A DNA stretch of 64,000 nucleotides from positions 124,001-188,000 of the forward strand of contig NZ_JAFKOI010000005.1 of NCBI RefSeq assembly GCF_017303315.1. Reading direction: 5' to 3'. Numbering within the stretch: the stretch's first letter is position 1; every line of letters starts with the position of its first letter. The stretch is from Bacillus sp. NTK071. Lineage in GTDB: Bacteria > Bacillota > Bacilli > Bacillales > Guptibacillaceae. A model generated the notes under the pieces. It searched no databases. It saw nothing but the letters and a program-made list of their open reading frames with translations, and was not told the origin of the DNA. This document shows, one piece after another, positions 52,306 to 61,921 of this stretch. A program made the position numbers and the translations under genes.

Positions 52306-55086
52306 TTATTGTACCTTTTTTGTAGAGAATGGCGTACGCTCTAGAACATGAATATTCTCTTCTAGACCCCTGGTGGTGTCCATATGACAGGTTAGTAATA
52401 TCACCTGATGATCTATAGAAAACTCCTTAATAAACTCTTTCGCTTTCTCTGTACGTTTTGCATCAAAATTCACAAAAATATCATCCAGAAAAATAGGTAA
52501 ACGTATAGCTGATATAGAAGCGAGGGCAAGTCGAATACAAAGGTATAGCTGTTCAACTGTGCCCCTGCTCAGCTCAGAAGGCTTGTATGCTTTTCCTCCA
52601 CTATGCATCACACGAAAACCCATTCCTTCAGTAGGAGGGAAAATAGCAGTATAGCGACCATCTGTGATAAATGTGAAATAATGTTCTGCTCTTTTCAGTA
52701 CAGCAGGTAGACGTTCTTCTTGATAACGGGCCTTTGCCTTTGTTAGGAGATCAGATGCCACTTTAAACACCGACCACTTCCACGCCAGTGCATTCATTTC
52801 GTCTTCCTGTTGCTTTTGCTGTAACAGAAGATCTTCATATGTACCATCTTCTGTTAATAGATGAATTCTCTCCTGTTCAGTAGCTATATGTTGGTAAACT
52901 TCCTGTTGCTTCTTTAAAAGAGACCGTTCTTCACGCTCTAATGTATTGAGTTCGTTCTCTATTTCTTCAATTGATATACGCTTTGATACTAGATCCGATT
53001 CGTCTAACTGCGAATCAATGGTTACAAGTTGGTTTATAAGCTCCTTAGCTTCCTTTTGCGCATTTCCTTTCGTTCTAAACGCTTCCTCCGTATCTGTTTT
53101 TGCCATACTCATTAATTCTTTCATTTCCTTATTGCATGATGTTAGCTTTTCGTTAATGTCATCTAGTTGTGATTCAAGGGATTGGTATTGATCACTTAGC
53201 TTTTCAATTTCTCGAATTGCTTCACGCTCTGCGTCTGCTTTCTGAAGCAAAAGTTGCATCGCATTTTCAGCATGATAATAGGTAATGTTCGTATCCTCAC
53301 ATAATTTCTTAATTCCATCTTCAACTACCTTTAAACTGTAGTCAAGTTCTTCTAATTGTCTCTGCTTATGATCATAATTTTGTTGTCGCTTTTTAATGGA
53401 AGTAATTCGATCAAATGCATCCAGGACTGAATGAAGTGGAAGGGTCTCAGGAAATGTATTGGATGACCTCCATTTCTTAATAGCACTCTCAATTTGATAG
53501 CGTTCTGCTTCCCAGCGATCTACGTTTTCAGCAGCTTTATTATAGGTACGGTTCAAGCGATCAATCTGGTCTTTGGCTTGCTCAACTCTCCTTCTGAGCT
53601 CAAGATCCTGGATAAGTAACTCATGATCGCTTCCATGGTCATTTTCCTTTGTAAGCGTCATTAGAAAAGCACCTATAAGAGCAATAGCTGCTGCCGCGGC
53701 CCCAAGAAGCCAGTTTTCATAAAAGCCTAATCCAAGAAAAAGGAGCACAGCTAAAATGACCATTCCTCCCTGCCATCTCCGTTTTCCGCCTGATCCTTTT
53801 TTGTTTCTGATCTTCTCTCTTTCGCTTTCAGACAAAAGCCTTGCCTTTAGTAGCTCGTATTCGCTCTCTTCTTTCTCCAATTCATCTCGAGCTGACAGAA
53901 AAGCTTCGTTTATATAGCGATACTGCTGATCAGATCGATTGCGATCTTCTATAAGTTGTTTCAGGTCTTCTCTCGCTGTAAAACTAGTGTTCACCTGACT
54001 AGCATCGTCTTCTAATAATCCAAGACTCTCTAGTTCTTCTGCAATGATAGAATCGATAGACATGATATCGCGTTCAAGCTCTTTCCGTTCTTCCGTTCTT
54101 GCTCGAAACAGAATCATTTGTTCATTCCAGTATGAAACGTCATGTAGAAACTCTTTCCACTCTGGCATGACTTCATAGCTCTCCATTTCTGCTTTCATTT
54201 TATGAAGTCTTTTCATCATACTTTCTGACTCTCCGGATAGCAGAACGGCTTGTTCTTTCCACTTATCGATCCGGATTAATCCATCCTCTGGGAATGGTTT
54301 ACATTCAGGAAGTTTGTTAAGGTGCTTCTCTAATCTACGCTTTTCCTTTAAAAGAGGAAATACTCGCTTCTCCCTATCAAGTTTTCGACGCTTCCTTTGC
54401 AAGAGCTCTAATCGTTCGGTATGCTCAACAACTTGTTCTTCAAGTTCCTGTTTATTCTGAACTAACCGATTATAATCTCCGTTCTTCTTCGCCCATTCAT
54501 TTGATTTTTTCTTCAATACCTCCCATTTTTCAAGCTCCTCATTTAAAAGAGGCTTTCTCCCACCAGGTTTAAACAGCTCTCCCTGTCGCTTATCAAATGT
54601 TTTTTCAACAGCTAACAGAGAAGCACCTCCACTCATACCTGCTTCATATAGAACTTGATTCCAACCGTTTTCATCATAACTTCGGTAGTCATTAAGAGTT
54701 GTGAGATTGCAAAAGAAAATTTGTCGGAAGCTAGTTCGATTCATTCCTTTTAAAAGCAACTGTAATTTTTCTTCATTACCGGTTGATCCATCAGGATAGT
54801 AAATCGTAACATCACCTAAAGCCTTCCCTTTCGTTCGTTCAATGATTACCGTTTCATTATTGCTCTCTATTGTGAGGGTTCCACCAAATCGACCATGATG
54901 GTTCATTTCGTAACTCTCATCTTGACGAGAAGGAAAACCAAACAAAATCGATTCAATGAAAGCAAGAAGAGTGGATTTGCCAGCTTCATTTTCACCGTAA
55001 ATGAGGTGAATGTTAGAAGAAATATCCGTCAATTGATAATCTTCGAATTTCCCAAAACTATAAATATGTAATTCAAGAAGCTTCAC
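52306..55086 (-). CDS. yhaN: SMC-like ATPase YhaN
   Basis: 926 residues, similar to B. subtilis YhaN. Walker A GENEAGKST is at 31-39. Long coiled-coil arms (about 190-420 and 520-770) surround a short hydrophobic segment near 445-485. The C-terminal part has the ABC signature region LSRGTVEQLYL and Walker B IFLDDIFVNFD. A Rad50/SbcC-like partner of nuclease YhaO. Overlaps yhaO by 4 bp. Confidence 0.9.
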   Translation of the reverse strand: MKLLELHIYSFGKFEDYQLTDISSNIHLIYGENEAGKSTLLAFIESILFGFPSRQDESYEMNHHGRFGGTLTIESNNETVIIERTKGKALGDVTIYYPDGSTGNEEKLQLLLKGMNRTSFRQIFFCNLTTLNDYRSYDENGWNQVLYEAGMSGGASLLAVEKTFDKRQGELFKPGGRKPLLNEELEKWEVLKKKSNEWAKKNGDYNRLVQNKQELEEQVVEHTERLELLQRKRRKLDREKRVFPLLKEKRRLEKHLNKLPECKPFPEDGLIRIDKWKEQAVLLSGESESMMKRLHKMKAEMESYEVMPEWKEFLHDVSYWNEQMILFRARTEERKELERDIMSIDSIIAEELESLGLLEDDASQVNTSFTAREDLKQLIEDRNRSDQQYRYINEAFLSARDELEKEESEYELLKARLLSESEREKIRNKKGSGGKRRWQGGMVILAVLLFLGLGFYENWLLGAAAAAIALIGAFLMTLTKENDHGSDHELLIQDLELRRRVEQAKDQIDRLNRTYNKAAENVDRWEAERYQIESAIKKWRSSNTFPETLPLHSVLDAFDRITSIKKRQQNYDHKQRQLEELDYSLKVVEDGIKKLCEDTNITYYHAENAMQLLLQKADAEREAIREIEKLSDQYQSLESQLDDINEKLTSCNKEMKELMSMAKTDTEEAFRTKGNAQKEAKELINQLVTIDSQLDESDLVSKRISIEEIENELNTLEREERSLLKKQQEVYQHIATEQERIHLLTEDGTYEDLLLQQKQQEDEMNALAWKWSVFKVASDLLTKAKARYQEERLPAVLKRAEHYFTFITDGRYTAIFPPTEGMGFRVMHSGGKAYKPSELSRGTVEQLYLCIRLALASISAIRLPIFLDDIFVNFDAKRTEKAKEFIKEFSIDHQVILLTCHMDTTRGLEENIHVLERTPFSTKKVQ

Positions 55087-56327
55087 TTCATATCACCTCC
55101 GTTATTCTCAATCAGGTATGAAAGTAACAGTTCCTCAGCTTCTTTCATGAGCTGATCTTGATCGTCAATTGACTCAAGCGCTTTTCTCGCTCTCCTGTGT
55201 TCAAATAAAGGTGCCAGCGCTTCTTGAAAATGATTCTCCTGATAATTGTCTGAAGTCACGAGAATATCCTTTATAAATCCATCTTGTTGTTTTAAGGTCT
55301 CTCGATCCCATGCAGGCTTTGACTTCAAAGAAAATTTATACGGCCACACAAAATGATTCTCTTCCATATCTCGGTTTAGTTGAACCGCCTGAAGAAGATC
55401 CTCTAGCTGATCTTCTTGAAGTAGTTGCGTATGTAGGTGACTAATACCAGTTAGCTCAATTTCTACTAAATGCCCTCCAGAAGCATAGGTTTCTTGATTC
55501 AAAAGCTCTTCACAAGCATGCAAGAGATCTTGCATTGTTTCATGATGTCCCAATTCTATAGCTTGCCGATGCCATGTAACATCAGAGGTTTGATGAAAAG
55601 AGGTTGAAGAAGATGCTTCACTTAAAGTTACAAGGTAGCATCCTTTAACTCCTGTCTCCTTTCGATGCGCCCCTTGTATGTTTCCTGGATAGATAACGGG
55701 TGGCTCTTCTAAAAGCTGTGCACGTTGATGGATATGACCAAGAGCCCAGTAATCAAAACCTTTTTCCGCTAATTCATTGAGCGAGAATGGAGCGTATGAA
55801 GAATGCTCTGTTTGCCCCTCAAGATTTCCATGAAGCATCCCTATTTGGAAACTCCTATCTTCCACTCTATTATATTGATCGATCATCTTTTCATTTACAT
55901 GACGTGAAGGATAACTAAAGCCGTGAATATGAGCAAGCCTTTGGCCATTTCGCTCAAATTGAACCGTTTCTACTTTGCTTTTAAAGAAGTAACTACTTTC
56001 TGGCCATGTTAACTTCACCCATTCACCATCAAGCGCGTCATGATTTCCATGTGATAAATAGCTATTAATTCCTGCGTCGTGCAATCTCTGTAATTCTGTT
56101 AAAAGCGTCATCTGTGCCTTAAGACTTCGATAGCTAGTATCATATAAATCTCCTGCAAAAAGGACAAAATCGACTTTATGAGAAATCGCCAGATCAATAA
56201 TGCGCCTTAACGAACGATAAGCACTATCTTTTACAAACTCATGCATGGAATTTGGAAGTCGGTTGGCACCGGAAAAAGGTCTGTCTAAATGAAGATCCGC
56301 GCAGTGCAGGAAGGATATTGCTGTCAT
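55083..56327 (-). CDS. yhaO: SbcD-like exonuclease YhaO
   Basis: Mre11/SbcD-type calcineurin-fold nuclease, 414 residues. Metal ligands are in HCADLHLDRPF (D10, H12), AGDLYD, SHGNHD, LHGN and ALGHIHQRAQ. Works with YhaN, likely on DNA ends. First gene of the yhaO-yhaN-cssR-cssS set. A LexA box lies 54 bp upstream, matching the DNA-damage control I recall for yhaONM. Confidence 0.92.
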   Translation of the reverse strand: MTAISFLHCADLHLDRPFSGANRLPNSMHEFVKDSAYRSLRRIIDLAISHKVDFVLFAGDLYDTSYRSLKAQMTLLTELQRLHDAGINSYLSHGNHDALDGEWVKLTWPESSYFFKSKVETVQFERNGQRLAHIHGFSYPSRHVNEKMIDQYNRVEDRSFQIGMLHGNLEGQTEHSSYAPFSLNELAEKGFDYWALGHIHQRAQLLEEPPVIYPGNIQGAHRKETGVKGCYLVTLSEASSSTSFHQTSDVTWHRQAIELGHHETMQDLLHACEELLNQETYASGGHLVEIELTGISHLHTQLLQEDQLEDLLQAVQLNRDMEENHFVWPYKFSLKSKPAWDRETLKQQDGFIKDILVTSDNYQENHFQEALAPLFEHRRARKALESIDDQDQLMKEAEELLLSYLIENNGGDMK

Positions 56328-56380
56328 TACTCATCTCTCCTTCGATTGCTCTTTTTACCTACTAGTTTACCACATTAAAT

Positions 56381-56394
56381 CGAGCGCACGTTCG
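56381..56394. promoter_or_regulatory. LexA (DinR) box before yhaO
   Basis: Minus strand CGAACGTGCGCTCG against CGAAC-N4-GTTCG, one mismatch. Likely SOS control of the operon. Confidence 0.7.
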
Positions 56395-56461
56395 CACAAT
56401 CTCACCTATATAATCTCCAAAAATGCCTTATACTTAACCCTTAACTAGAATTTTCGCATTT

Positions 56462-56499
56462 AAAAAGTCATCCGCAACGTTATGGCGGATGACTTTTTT
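56462..56499 (-). terminator. Terminator of yhaQP
   Basis: AAAAAGTCATCCGC/GCGGATGACTTTTTT, T tail on the minus strand. Confidence 0.9.
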
Positions 56500-56516
56500 A
56501 CAAACACAGTGACAGA

Positions 56517-57770
56517 CTACCGTTCTCTCCTGGATAATTTCAATGCTTTTCCTATATCTTTTAATGAAGATGATTTACCATACATCAACACTCCACCTCG
56601 ATAAACTCTGGCACCAAGAATTCCAAATGCAATAATCGTCCCTATAAGGAGTGCAAGACTAATTGCAACTTCCCAAAATGGAATGGCAAGCATTCCAACT
56701 CGCAAAAACATAACGACTGGAGTAAAGAACGGGATATATGATGCAATTGTTACGAAAGGAGAAGAAGGTGTACCTAGCCCAAACATTGCGATAAAGAAAG
56801 CAATAATGATCAAAAATTGAATAGGCATAATAAGCTGTTGGACTTCTTCTGCTCGACTGACTAGTGAACCCACCATAGCGAGAATTGTAGCATAGAGCAA
56901 ATAGCCAAGAATGAAGAAAACAATTGCATAAACAACAAGCGAAACAGTTAAATTACTAAAATCGAGAAATGAAAGAAAACCAGTTTGTGATACTTCTTCA
57001 TCTTGTAGCTTCATAAAGAGGTACCCACTTAAAATAATAATCGTATATTGTGTTAAACCTAGTAAAGCGATACCAAGGATTTTCCCAAACATTTGCTTTA
57101 CTGGAGATACACTCGAAATCAAGATCTCCATCACTCTAGAAGACTTCTCTGTTGCAACTTCCACTGCTACCATATTGCCATAGAAAATCACTGAGAAATA
57201 AATAACAAACAAAAGCACATAGACAAACACTCTCGCTTGATTCAATTCTTCTTCAGTTTTTGCGCCTTTTTCTAGCGCTACTTTCTCAAATTGAACTGGC
57301 TGATCAATTTCAAGAAGCTGCTCTTGTGTTACCCCAGCCCTCTCTGCCGCAATGGTGCTCTTGACTTGTTGGAGTGCTGACTCAAGCAATTGAGGTGTGA
57401 TTTGTTCTGCAACAGTTTCTGCTTTATAGACAGCCGTTGGTTCGCCAGCTCCGTTTTCACCTAAAATCAAATAGCTATCAAGTTCCCCTTCTTCAATTGC
57501 CTGCTGCGCCTCTTTTTCCGTTCCATCAAATGGTTTCAGAACGAGATTAGACTCCATTTTATTTAATTGCGTCTGAAGCAAAGGGAAATAGTTACTTGTT
57601 GTGACTACTCCGACTTGATCTTCTTCACTAGTATCAAATCGATCAATAATAGTGGATATATTGGTTATAAGAAAGATCATTAGAAGCGTTATTACCGTTG
57701 TTACGATAAAGGCTTTTGACTTTAAACGATTTAAGTAGGTTCGGGAAAGAACAATTAGAAACTTATTCAT
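56517..57770 (-). CDS. yhaP: ABC-2-type permease YhaP
   Basis: 417 residues. One N-terminal membrane helix (about 20-42), a large extracellular domain (about 45-180) and five or six C-terminal helices, as in NatB-type sodium exporters. ATEKSSRVMEILISSVSP is the family motif before the helices. Overlaps yhaQ by 8 bp. Confidence 0.88.
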   Translation of the reverse strand: MNKFLIVLSRTYLNRLKSKAFIVTTVITLLMIFLITNISTIIDRFDTSEEDQVGVVTTSNYFPLLQTQLNKMESNLVLKPFDGTEKEAQQAIEEGELDSYLILGENGAGEPTAVYKAETVAEQITPQLLESALQQVKSTIAAERAGVTQEQLLEIDQPVQFEKVALEKGAKTEEELNQARVFVYVLLFVIYFSVIFYGNMVAVEVATEKSSRVMEILISSVSPVKQMFGKILGIALLGLTQYTIIILSGYLFMKLQDEEVSQTGFLSFLDFSNLTVSLVVYAIVFFILGYLLYATILAMVGSLVSRAEEVQQLIMPIQFLIIIAFFIAMFGLGTPSSPFVTIASYIPFFTPVVMFLRVGMLAIPFWEVAISLALLIGTIIAFGILGARVYRGGVLMYGKSSSLKDIGKALKLSRRER

Positions 57771-58659
57771 ATGCCGCCCCCACTTTCTCTATGAATATAT
57801 CATTCAAAGATGGCTCTTCTAATTCAAATCTTCGAACAAATCCTCTTTCTGTTAATTTATGAAGTACAACTTGAGAAACCTGCTCTTCCTCTATTTGGAC
57901 AACGCTATGGTTCAATCCCTGTTTAATTAGGTGGACTCCCTCAAGATTTTCAAGAAAAGCGAGATCAAAATCTACATCAATGAGAATGTTCTTTTTACCA
58001 TAGGAGCGCTTAATCTCCTTTAAGTTACCTGATACAACGGGTTTCCCTTTATGAAGAATACACAAATGTTCACATAATTCTTCCACGTGCTCCATTCGAT
58101 GACTGGAAAAAAGAATTGTTGTACCTAACTTCTTAAGATCTAGAACAGCGTCTTTTAGAACTTCAACATTAACTGGATCAAGGCCACTAAACGGCTCATC
58201 AAGAATGAGTAATTCTGGCTTATGTATGACCGCTGCAATAAACTGGATTTTTTGCTGATTACCTTTCGATAGTTCTTCCACTTTCTTATCAATGTACTCC
58301 GGTACATTAAATCGCTCAAGCCATAAAACGACTTCCTTCTCTACCTCAGATTTCTTCATCCCCCTTAATTTACCAAGGTAGATTAATTGTTCTTTCACTT
58401 TCATTTTGGGGTAAAGTCCCCGCTCCTCAGGTAAATAACCAATCAAATGACTAGAATCATAAGATATAGCATCTTCCTTCCATGAAATGGTGCCTTCCGT
58501 CTGATCAATGAGACGTAAGAGCATTCGAAATGTTGTTGTTTTACCAGCACCATTCCCTCCAAGTAGTCCAAAGATCTCATTCTCCGGTATTGATAAATTC
58601 AAACCATCAACTGCTGTGAAAGCTCCAAAACGCTTTGTTACATTTTGAAATTGAAGCAT
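57763..58659 (-). CDS. yhaQ: ABC transporter ATP-binding protein YhaQ
   Basis: 298 residues. Walker A GGNGAGKTT, LSKGNQQKI signature and Walker B LLILDEPFSGLDP. The C-terminal 80 residues are a regulatory domain. NatA-like; together with YhaP a probable exporter, possibly of sodium or toxic compounds. Downstream of divergent yhzD. Confidence 0.9.
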   Translation of the reverse strand: MLQFQNVTKRFGAFTAVDGLNLSIPENEIFGLLGGNGAGKTTTFRMLLRLIDQTEGTISWKEDAISYDSSHLIGYLPEERGLYPKMKVKEQLIYLGKLRGMKKSEVEKEVVLWLERFNVPEYIDKKVEELSKGNQQKIQFIAAVIHKPELLILDEPFSGLDPVNVEVLKDAVLDLKKLGTTILFSSHRMEHVEELCEHLCILHKGKPVVSGNLKEIKRSYGKKNILIDVDFDLAFLENLEGVHLIKQGLNHSVVQIEEEQVSQVVLHKLTERGFVRRFELEEPSLNDIFIEKVGAAYE

Positions 58660-58810
58660 AATTCCCCCCTAATATAATGACCTAGCTACACTAACATTAC
58701 TTTCCACCATTAGTATAACGTTTGATTAAACCAAAAGATTCATTTTTTCAGAAAAAAGTGACAACGAAAAGCACAATCGGTAAAATGGATATTAGCAGGA
58801 GGGGATTAAA

Positions 58811-58996
58811 ATGGAAAAATACATTATCACCGCATTCGAAAAAAACGGAACCAACGTCTTAGACGAAAGCTTCGAAGCTCAGGACGAAAAAGAAGCAAAA
58901 AAAGTCGGCGAAGAACTACTCAAACAAAAAGGACTAGAAAAAAACTCCGCCCGCGTCGTCTCATCACAAGGAAAACTAATTTTGTTTAAAAGATGA
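58811..58996 (+). CDS. yhzD: YhzD-like small protein
   Basis: 61 residues, the same size as B. subtilis YhzD as I recall, with the shared look MEKYIITAFEKNGTNVLDES and a closing SSQGKLILFKR. Probably a small alpha/beta domain. Strong AGGAGGGG site. The stop codon lies inside the structured repeat. Function unknown. Confidence 0.78.
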   Translation: MEKYIITAFEKNGTNVLDESFEAQDEKEAKKVGEELLKQKGLEKNSARVVSSQGKLILFKR

Positions 58997-59136
58997 AAAG
59001 CGGAAGTGGGCGTTTAGACACGACAGGCACTGGAGCCCTATAAATTGAACACGTTCTTTGTGTTCGAGTTATAGGGTGAAGTGACCGAGTGTCTGCCCAC
59101 TGCAGCTAGACACGAAAAGCGGAAGTGGCCGTTTAG
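58994..59136. repeat. Structured intergenic repeat, copy 2
   Basis: Direct repeats at 58994-59016 and 59113-59136 (GAAAAGCGGAAGTGGGCGTT type). Nested stems: AGACAC 59016-59021 with 59089-59094, CACT 59028-59031 with 59080-59083, CCCTATAA 59036-59043 with 59069-59076, GAACAC 59047-59052 with 59060-59065. Loop GTTCTTT, as in copy 1. Confidence 0.8.
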
Positions 59137-59161
59137 CCTCGAAAAGCGCTTCAATCCAACC

Positions 59162-59200
59162 AAAAAACCGCCCGTCCATATCATATGGACGGGCGGTTTT
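59162..59200 (-). terminator. Terminator of dhaS
   Basis: AAAACCGCCCGTCCATAT/ATATGGACGGGCGGTTTT, 18-bp arms, one-base centre. Confidence 0.92.
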
Positions 59201-59207
59201 CTTCTTC

Positions 59208-60689
59208 TTACTTCAAGTTAATCCAAACACTCTTTACTTCTGTGTAATTGTTAAGTGCGTAAGAGCCCATTTCTCTTCCAATTCCAGACTGCTTGTAGCC
59301 TCCGAATGGAGAAGCTGCATCAAATGCATTGTAACAGTTCACCCAAACAGTTCCGGCTTTAATCTTATTTGCCACATAGTGAGCAGATTTTAAGTTTTCA
59401 GTCCACAGTCCTGCTGCTAGGCCGTAGTTCGAGTCATTTGCACGTTCAATGACTTCATCAAGATCTTCGAACGGCATAGCTGCTACAACTGGACCGAAAA
59501 TTTCTTCTTTCGCAATTGTCATTTTGTCGTCAACATCAGAGAAAATAGTCGGCTGCACATAATAGCCCTTTTCGTATGGAACTTGTCCACCAGTCAGCAA
59601 TTCAGCGCCTTCATCCTGACCCTTTGAAATGTAATTCATTACGCGCTGATGCTGTTCTTCCGATACAAGTGGTCCCATTTCTGTATCTGGATCAAGACCT
59701 GCCCCTTGTTTAATCTTTTGACTATGGCTCACCAGGTCTGCCATTACGTTGTCATAGGCTTTCTTTTGAATATACAATCTTGAGCCTGCACAGCATACCT
59801 GTCCTTGGTTAAACATAATGCCGCTCAGGGCACCCGGAATTGCTTTTGTCATATCAGCATCTGGTAATATGATATTCGGTGATTTCCCACCAAGCTCTAG
59901 CGTTACACGCTTCAAGTCGTTTGATGCTTGATTCATAATATATTTACCAACTGGGGTTGATCCAGTGAAGGCAATTTTGTCCACATTTGGATGTTTAACA
60001 AGCGCATCGCCTGCAGTTTCTCCGTAACCAGGTACAACGTTCACAACACCTTCAGGGAAGCCTGCTTCTTCCATTAGCTGAGCCAGGTAAAGAGCAGATA
60101 ACGGAGTTTGTTCAGCTGGTTTTAAAACAACTGTACAACCAGTCGCAAGTGCTGCACCAAGTTTCCATGCAGCCATTAGTAATGGGAAGTTCCACGGAAT
60201 GATTTGACCAACAACACCTAGTGCCTCATGACGAGTATAGTTAAAAAACGGACCGTTTACAGGGATCGTTTGTCCCATGATTTTCGTAGACCATCCTGCG
60301 TAATATCGGAAATGCTCAATAGCAAGAGGTACATCAGCATTTCGCGTTTCGCGAATTGGTTTACCGTTATCAAGTGTGTCAATCATAGCTAGCTCTTCTT
60401 TGTTCTCTTCCATTAAATCAGCTAGTTTATAAATTAATCGGCTTCTTGCTGAAGCAGACATTCGAGACCACGGACCACTATCAAATGCTTTTCTTGCAGC
60501 CATAACCGCTTCATCAATATCGTCTTTCATGGCTTCACTAACAGTAGCTAATACTTCTCCAGTTGAGGGGTTTAGTGTATCAAATGTTCTTCCTGATACT
60601 GAATCTTTCCATTGACCGTTAATGTAGAGTTGTTTCGTTCCTTTCAGAAATTCTGCTACCTTTGGACTCAAATCGAGAATTTTTTGCAT
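59208..60689 (-). CDS. dhaS: Aldehyde dehydrogenase DhaS
   Basis: NAD-dependent aldehyde dehydrogenase, 493 residues, very like B. subtilis DhaS. Catalytic E265 in LELGG and nucleophile C299 in GQVCCAGSR; the NAD-binding FTGSTPVG is at 241-248. Broad aldehydes are likely substrates. The ATG at 60689 follows GGAGGG. Betaine aldehyde is a tempting substrate given the osmoprotection genes, but no evidence favours it. Confidence 0.92.
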   Translation of the reverse strand: MQKILDLSPKVAEFLKGTKQLYINGQWKDSVSGRTFDTLNPSTGEVLATVSEAMKDDIDEAVMAARKAFDSGPWSRMSASARSRLIYKLADLMEENKEELAMIDTLDNGKPIRETRNADVPLAIEHFRYYAGWSTKIMGQTIPVNGPFFNYTRHEALGVVGQIIPWNFPLLMAAWKLGAALATGCTVVLKPAEQTPLSALYLAQLMEEAGFPEGVVNVVPGYGETAGDALVKHPNVDKIAFTGSTPVGKYIMNQASNDLKRVTLELGGKSPNIILPDADMTKAIPGALSGIMFNQGQVCCAGSRLYIQKKAYDNVMADLVSHSQKIKQGAGLDPDTEMGPLVSEEQHQRVMNYISKGQDEGAELLTGGQVPYEKGYYVQPTIFSDVDDKMTIAKEEIFGPVVAAMPFEDLDEVIERANDSNYGLAAGLWTENLKSAHYVANKIKAGTVWVNCYNAFDAASPFGGYKQSGIGREMGSYALNNYTEVKSVWINLK

Positions 60690-60873
60690 ACTAACTATCC
60701 CTCCAGATAATAAAATTATCAAACGTTATACATATTAGATATTTTTCCATGAAAGCCTTTTCATTTTGTAAAAATGCATCGAAAGTCACACAAAAAACAC
60801 CTTAATCCCCCTCTATTTGACAGGGTTCGACTAAGGCGCATAACGTTTGAAGCTATTCTAATTGAACGGTAAA

Positions 60874-61725
60874 CTATCTTTTTAGCTGTACACGCATTTG
60901 TCTCCTGAATACTTCTTTGACCATATACGATACACCCTGTTGGTCATTTGACCGCGTTACCCAATCGGCTAATCTTTTTAATTCATACGTTGCATTTCCC
61001 ATTGCAACACCAAGCCCTGCTTGACGAATCATTTCTGCATCGCAATCCGCATCGCCTATCACTACCATTTGATCCACTGATATTCCTAATTTATCACCAA
61101 GAAGACGCAATCCTTTTGCTTTTGATACCCCTTTAGGAACGATACCGAAGTTACACTTTGTCGAACGAACAACAGAGATGGAAGGAATTCGTTCTTCAAG
61201 AAGATGACGAGCTTCTTCTCTTTCCTGTTCATGGAAAAAATGAGCATCAATCTTTGGTGGAGAGAGTTCTTTCATCTCTAAATATTCACTAAGGGTTTCT
61301 ACAAAGTTGACCGGATAGAAAAGTGGATCACCTATCCCTAATGTCATTTTGGCAGATAAATAATGGTTATGCTTTACTCGATTGCCCACTGCTAATCGTT
61401 CATGAATAATACGAATATGACAATCGAACTTCTCAAGAATTTGAACGATTTCTCGAACATCCTTTTTTGATATCCTCTCTTCATAAACAGGCTCTTTTAC
61501 CTGTTCTGCAATGAAAGCTCCACTATGAGTAATGAGAATAGCATCATCAAGCTTTACTGCCTTCGCAATCTTTTTAGCAGATGCAAAATTACGACTCGTC
61601 GTAAGGGTTACATACACACCTTTTTCTTGAACATAACTAATGGCATCTTTCGTTTCTTTATCAATCTTATGATTAGACCTAAGCAGGGTTCCATCGATGT
61701 CTAAAGCAAGAAGTTTGTATACCAT
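60874..61725 (-). CDS. Cof-type HAD phosphatase
   Basis: 283 residues. HAD motif I D9-x-D11-G-T (LDIDGTLL), motif II TTSRN, C-terminal lysine in KGVSKAKGL and motif IV GDADCDAEM. Class IIb cap in the middle. Substrate is probably a sugar phosphate or flavin nucleotide. It could be the positional equivalent of B. subtilis yhaX; similarity was not checked. Confidence 0.85.
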   Translation of the reverse strand: MVYKLLALDIDGTLLRSNHKIDKETKDAISYVQEKGVYVTLTTSRNFASAKKIAKAVKLDDAILITHSGAFIAEQVKEPVYEERISKKDVREIVQILEKFDCHIRIIHERLAVGNRVKHNHYLSAKMTLGIGDPLFYPVNFVETLSEYLEMKELSPPKIDAHFFHEQEREEARHLLEERIPSISVVRSTKCNFGIVPKGVSKAKGLRLLGDKLGISVDQMVVIGDADCDAEMIRQAGLGVAMGNATYELKRLADWVTRSNDQQGVSYMVKEVFRRQMRVQLKR

Positions 61726-61834
61726 TCGGATCCCTCCTGAACAAAAGTAGTCCTCTTATCACTTAACTCTATGAAGGTTGAATCTTGTCTTATCACTTAA
61801 ATTTGAACCAAATGACTTATTGTTATAAATAGGA

Positions 61835-61860
61835 GTTTAGAATGATTGGACCGTGGGAAG
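61835..61860 (+). promoter_or_regulatory. Sigma-B-like promoter of the zinc-ribbon gene
   Basis: GTTTAG, 14-bp spacer, GGGAAG (last base off consensus). Its start point would leave a leader of about 54 nt to 61922. Confidence 0.45.
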
Positions 61861-61921
61861 TTTTAATATGAAACTACTATTATTACAAATGTATTACAAT
61901 AGAAGAGAGGGGCTAGTAGGT

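Noticed and set aside
59208-60689. Betaine aldehyde dehydrogenase GbsA instead of DhaS
   Set aside because: No choline dehydrogenase gene adjacent, and the sequence follows DhaS along its length as I remember it.
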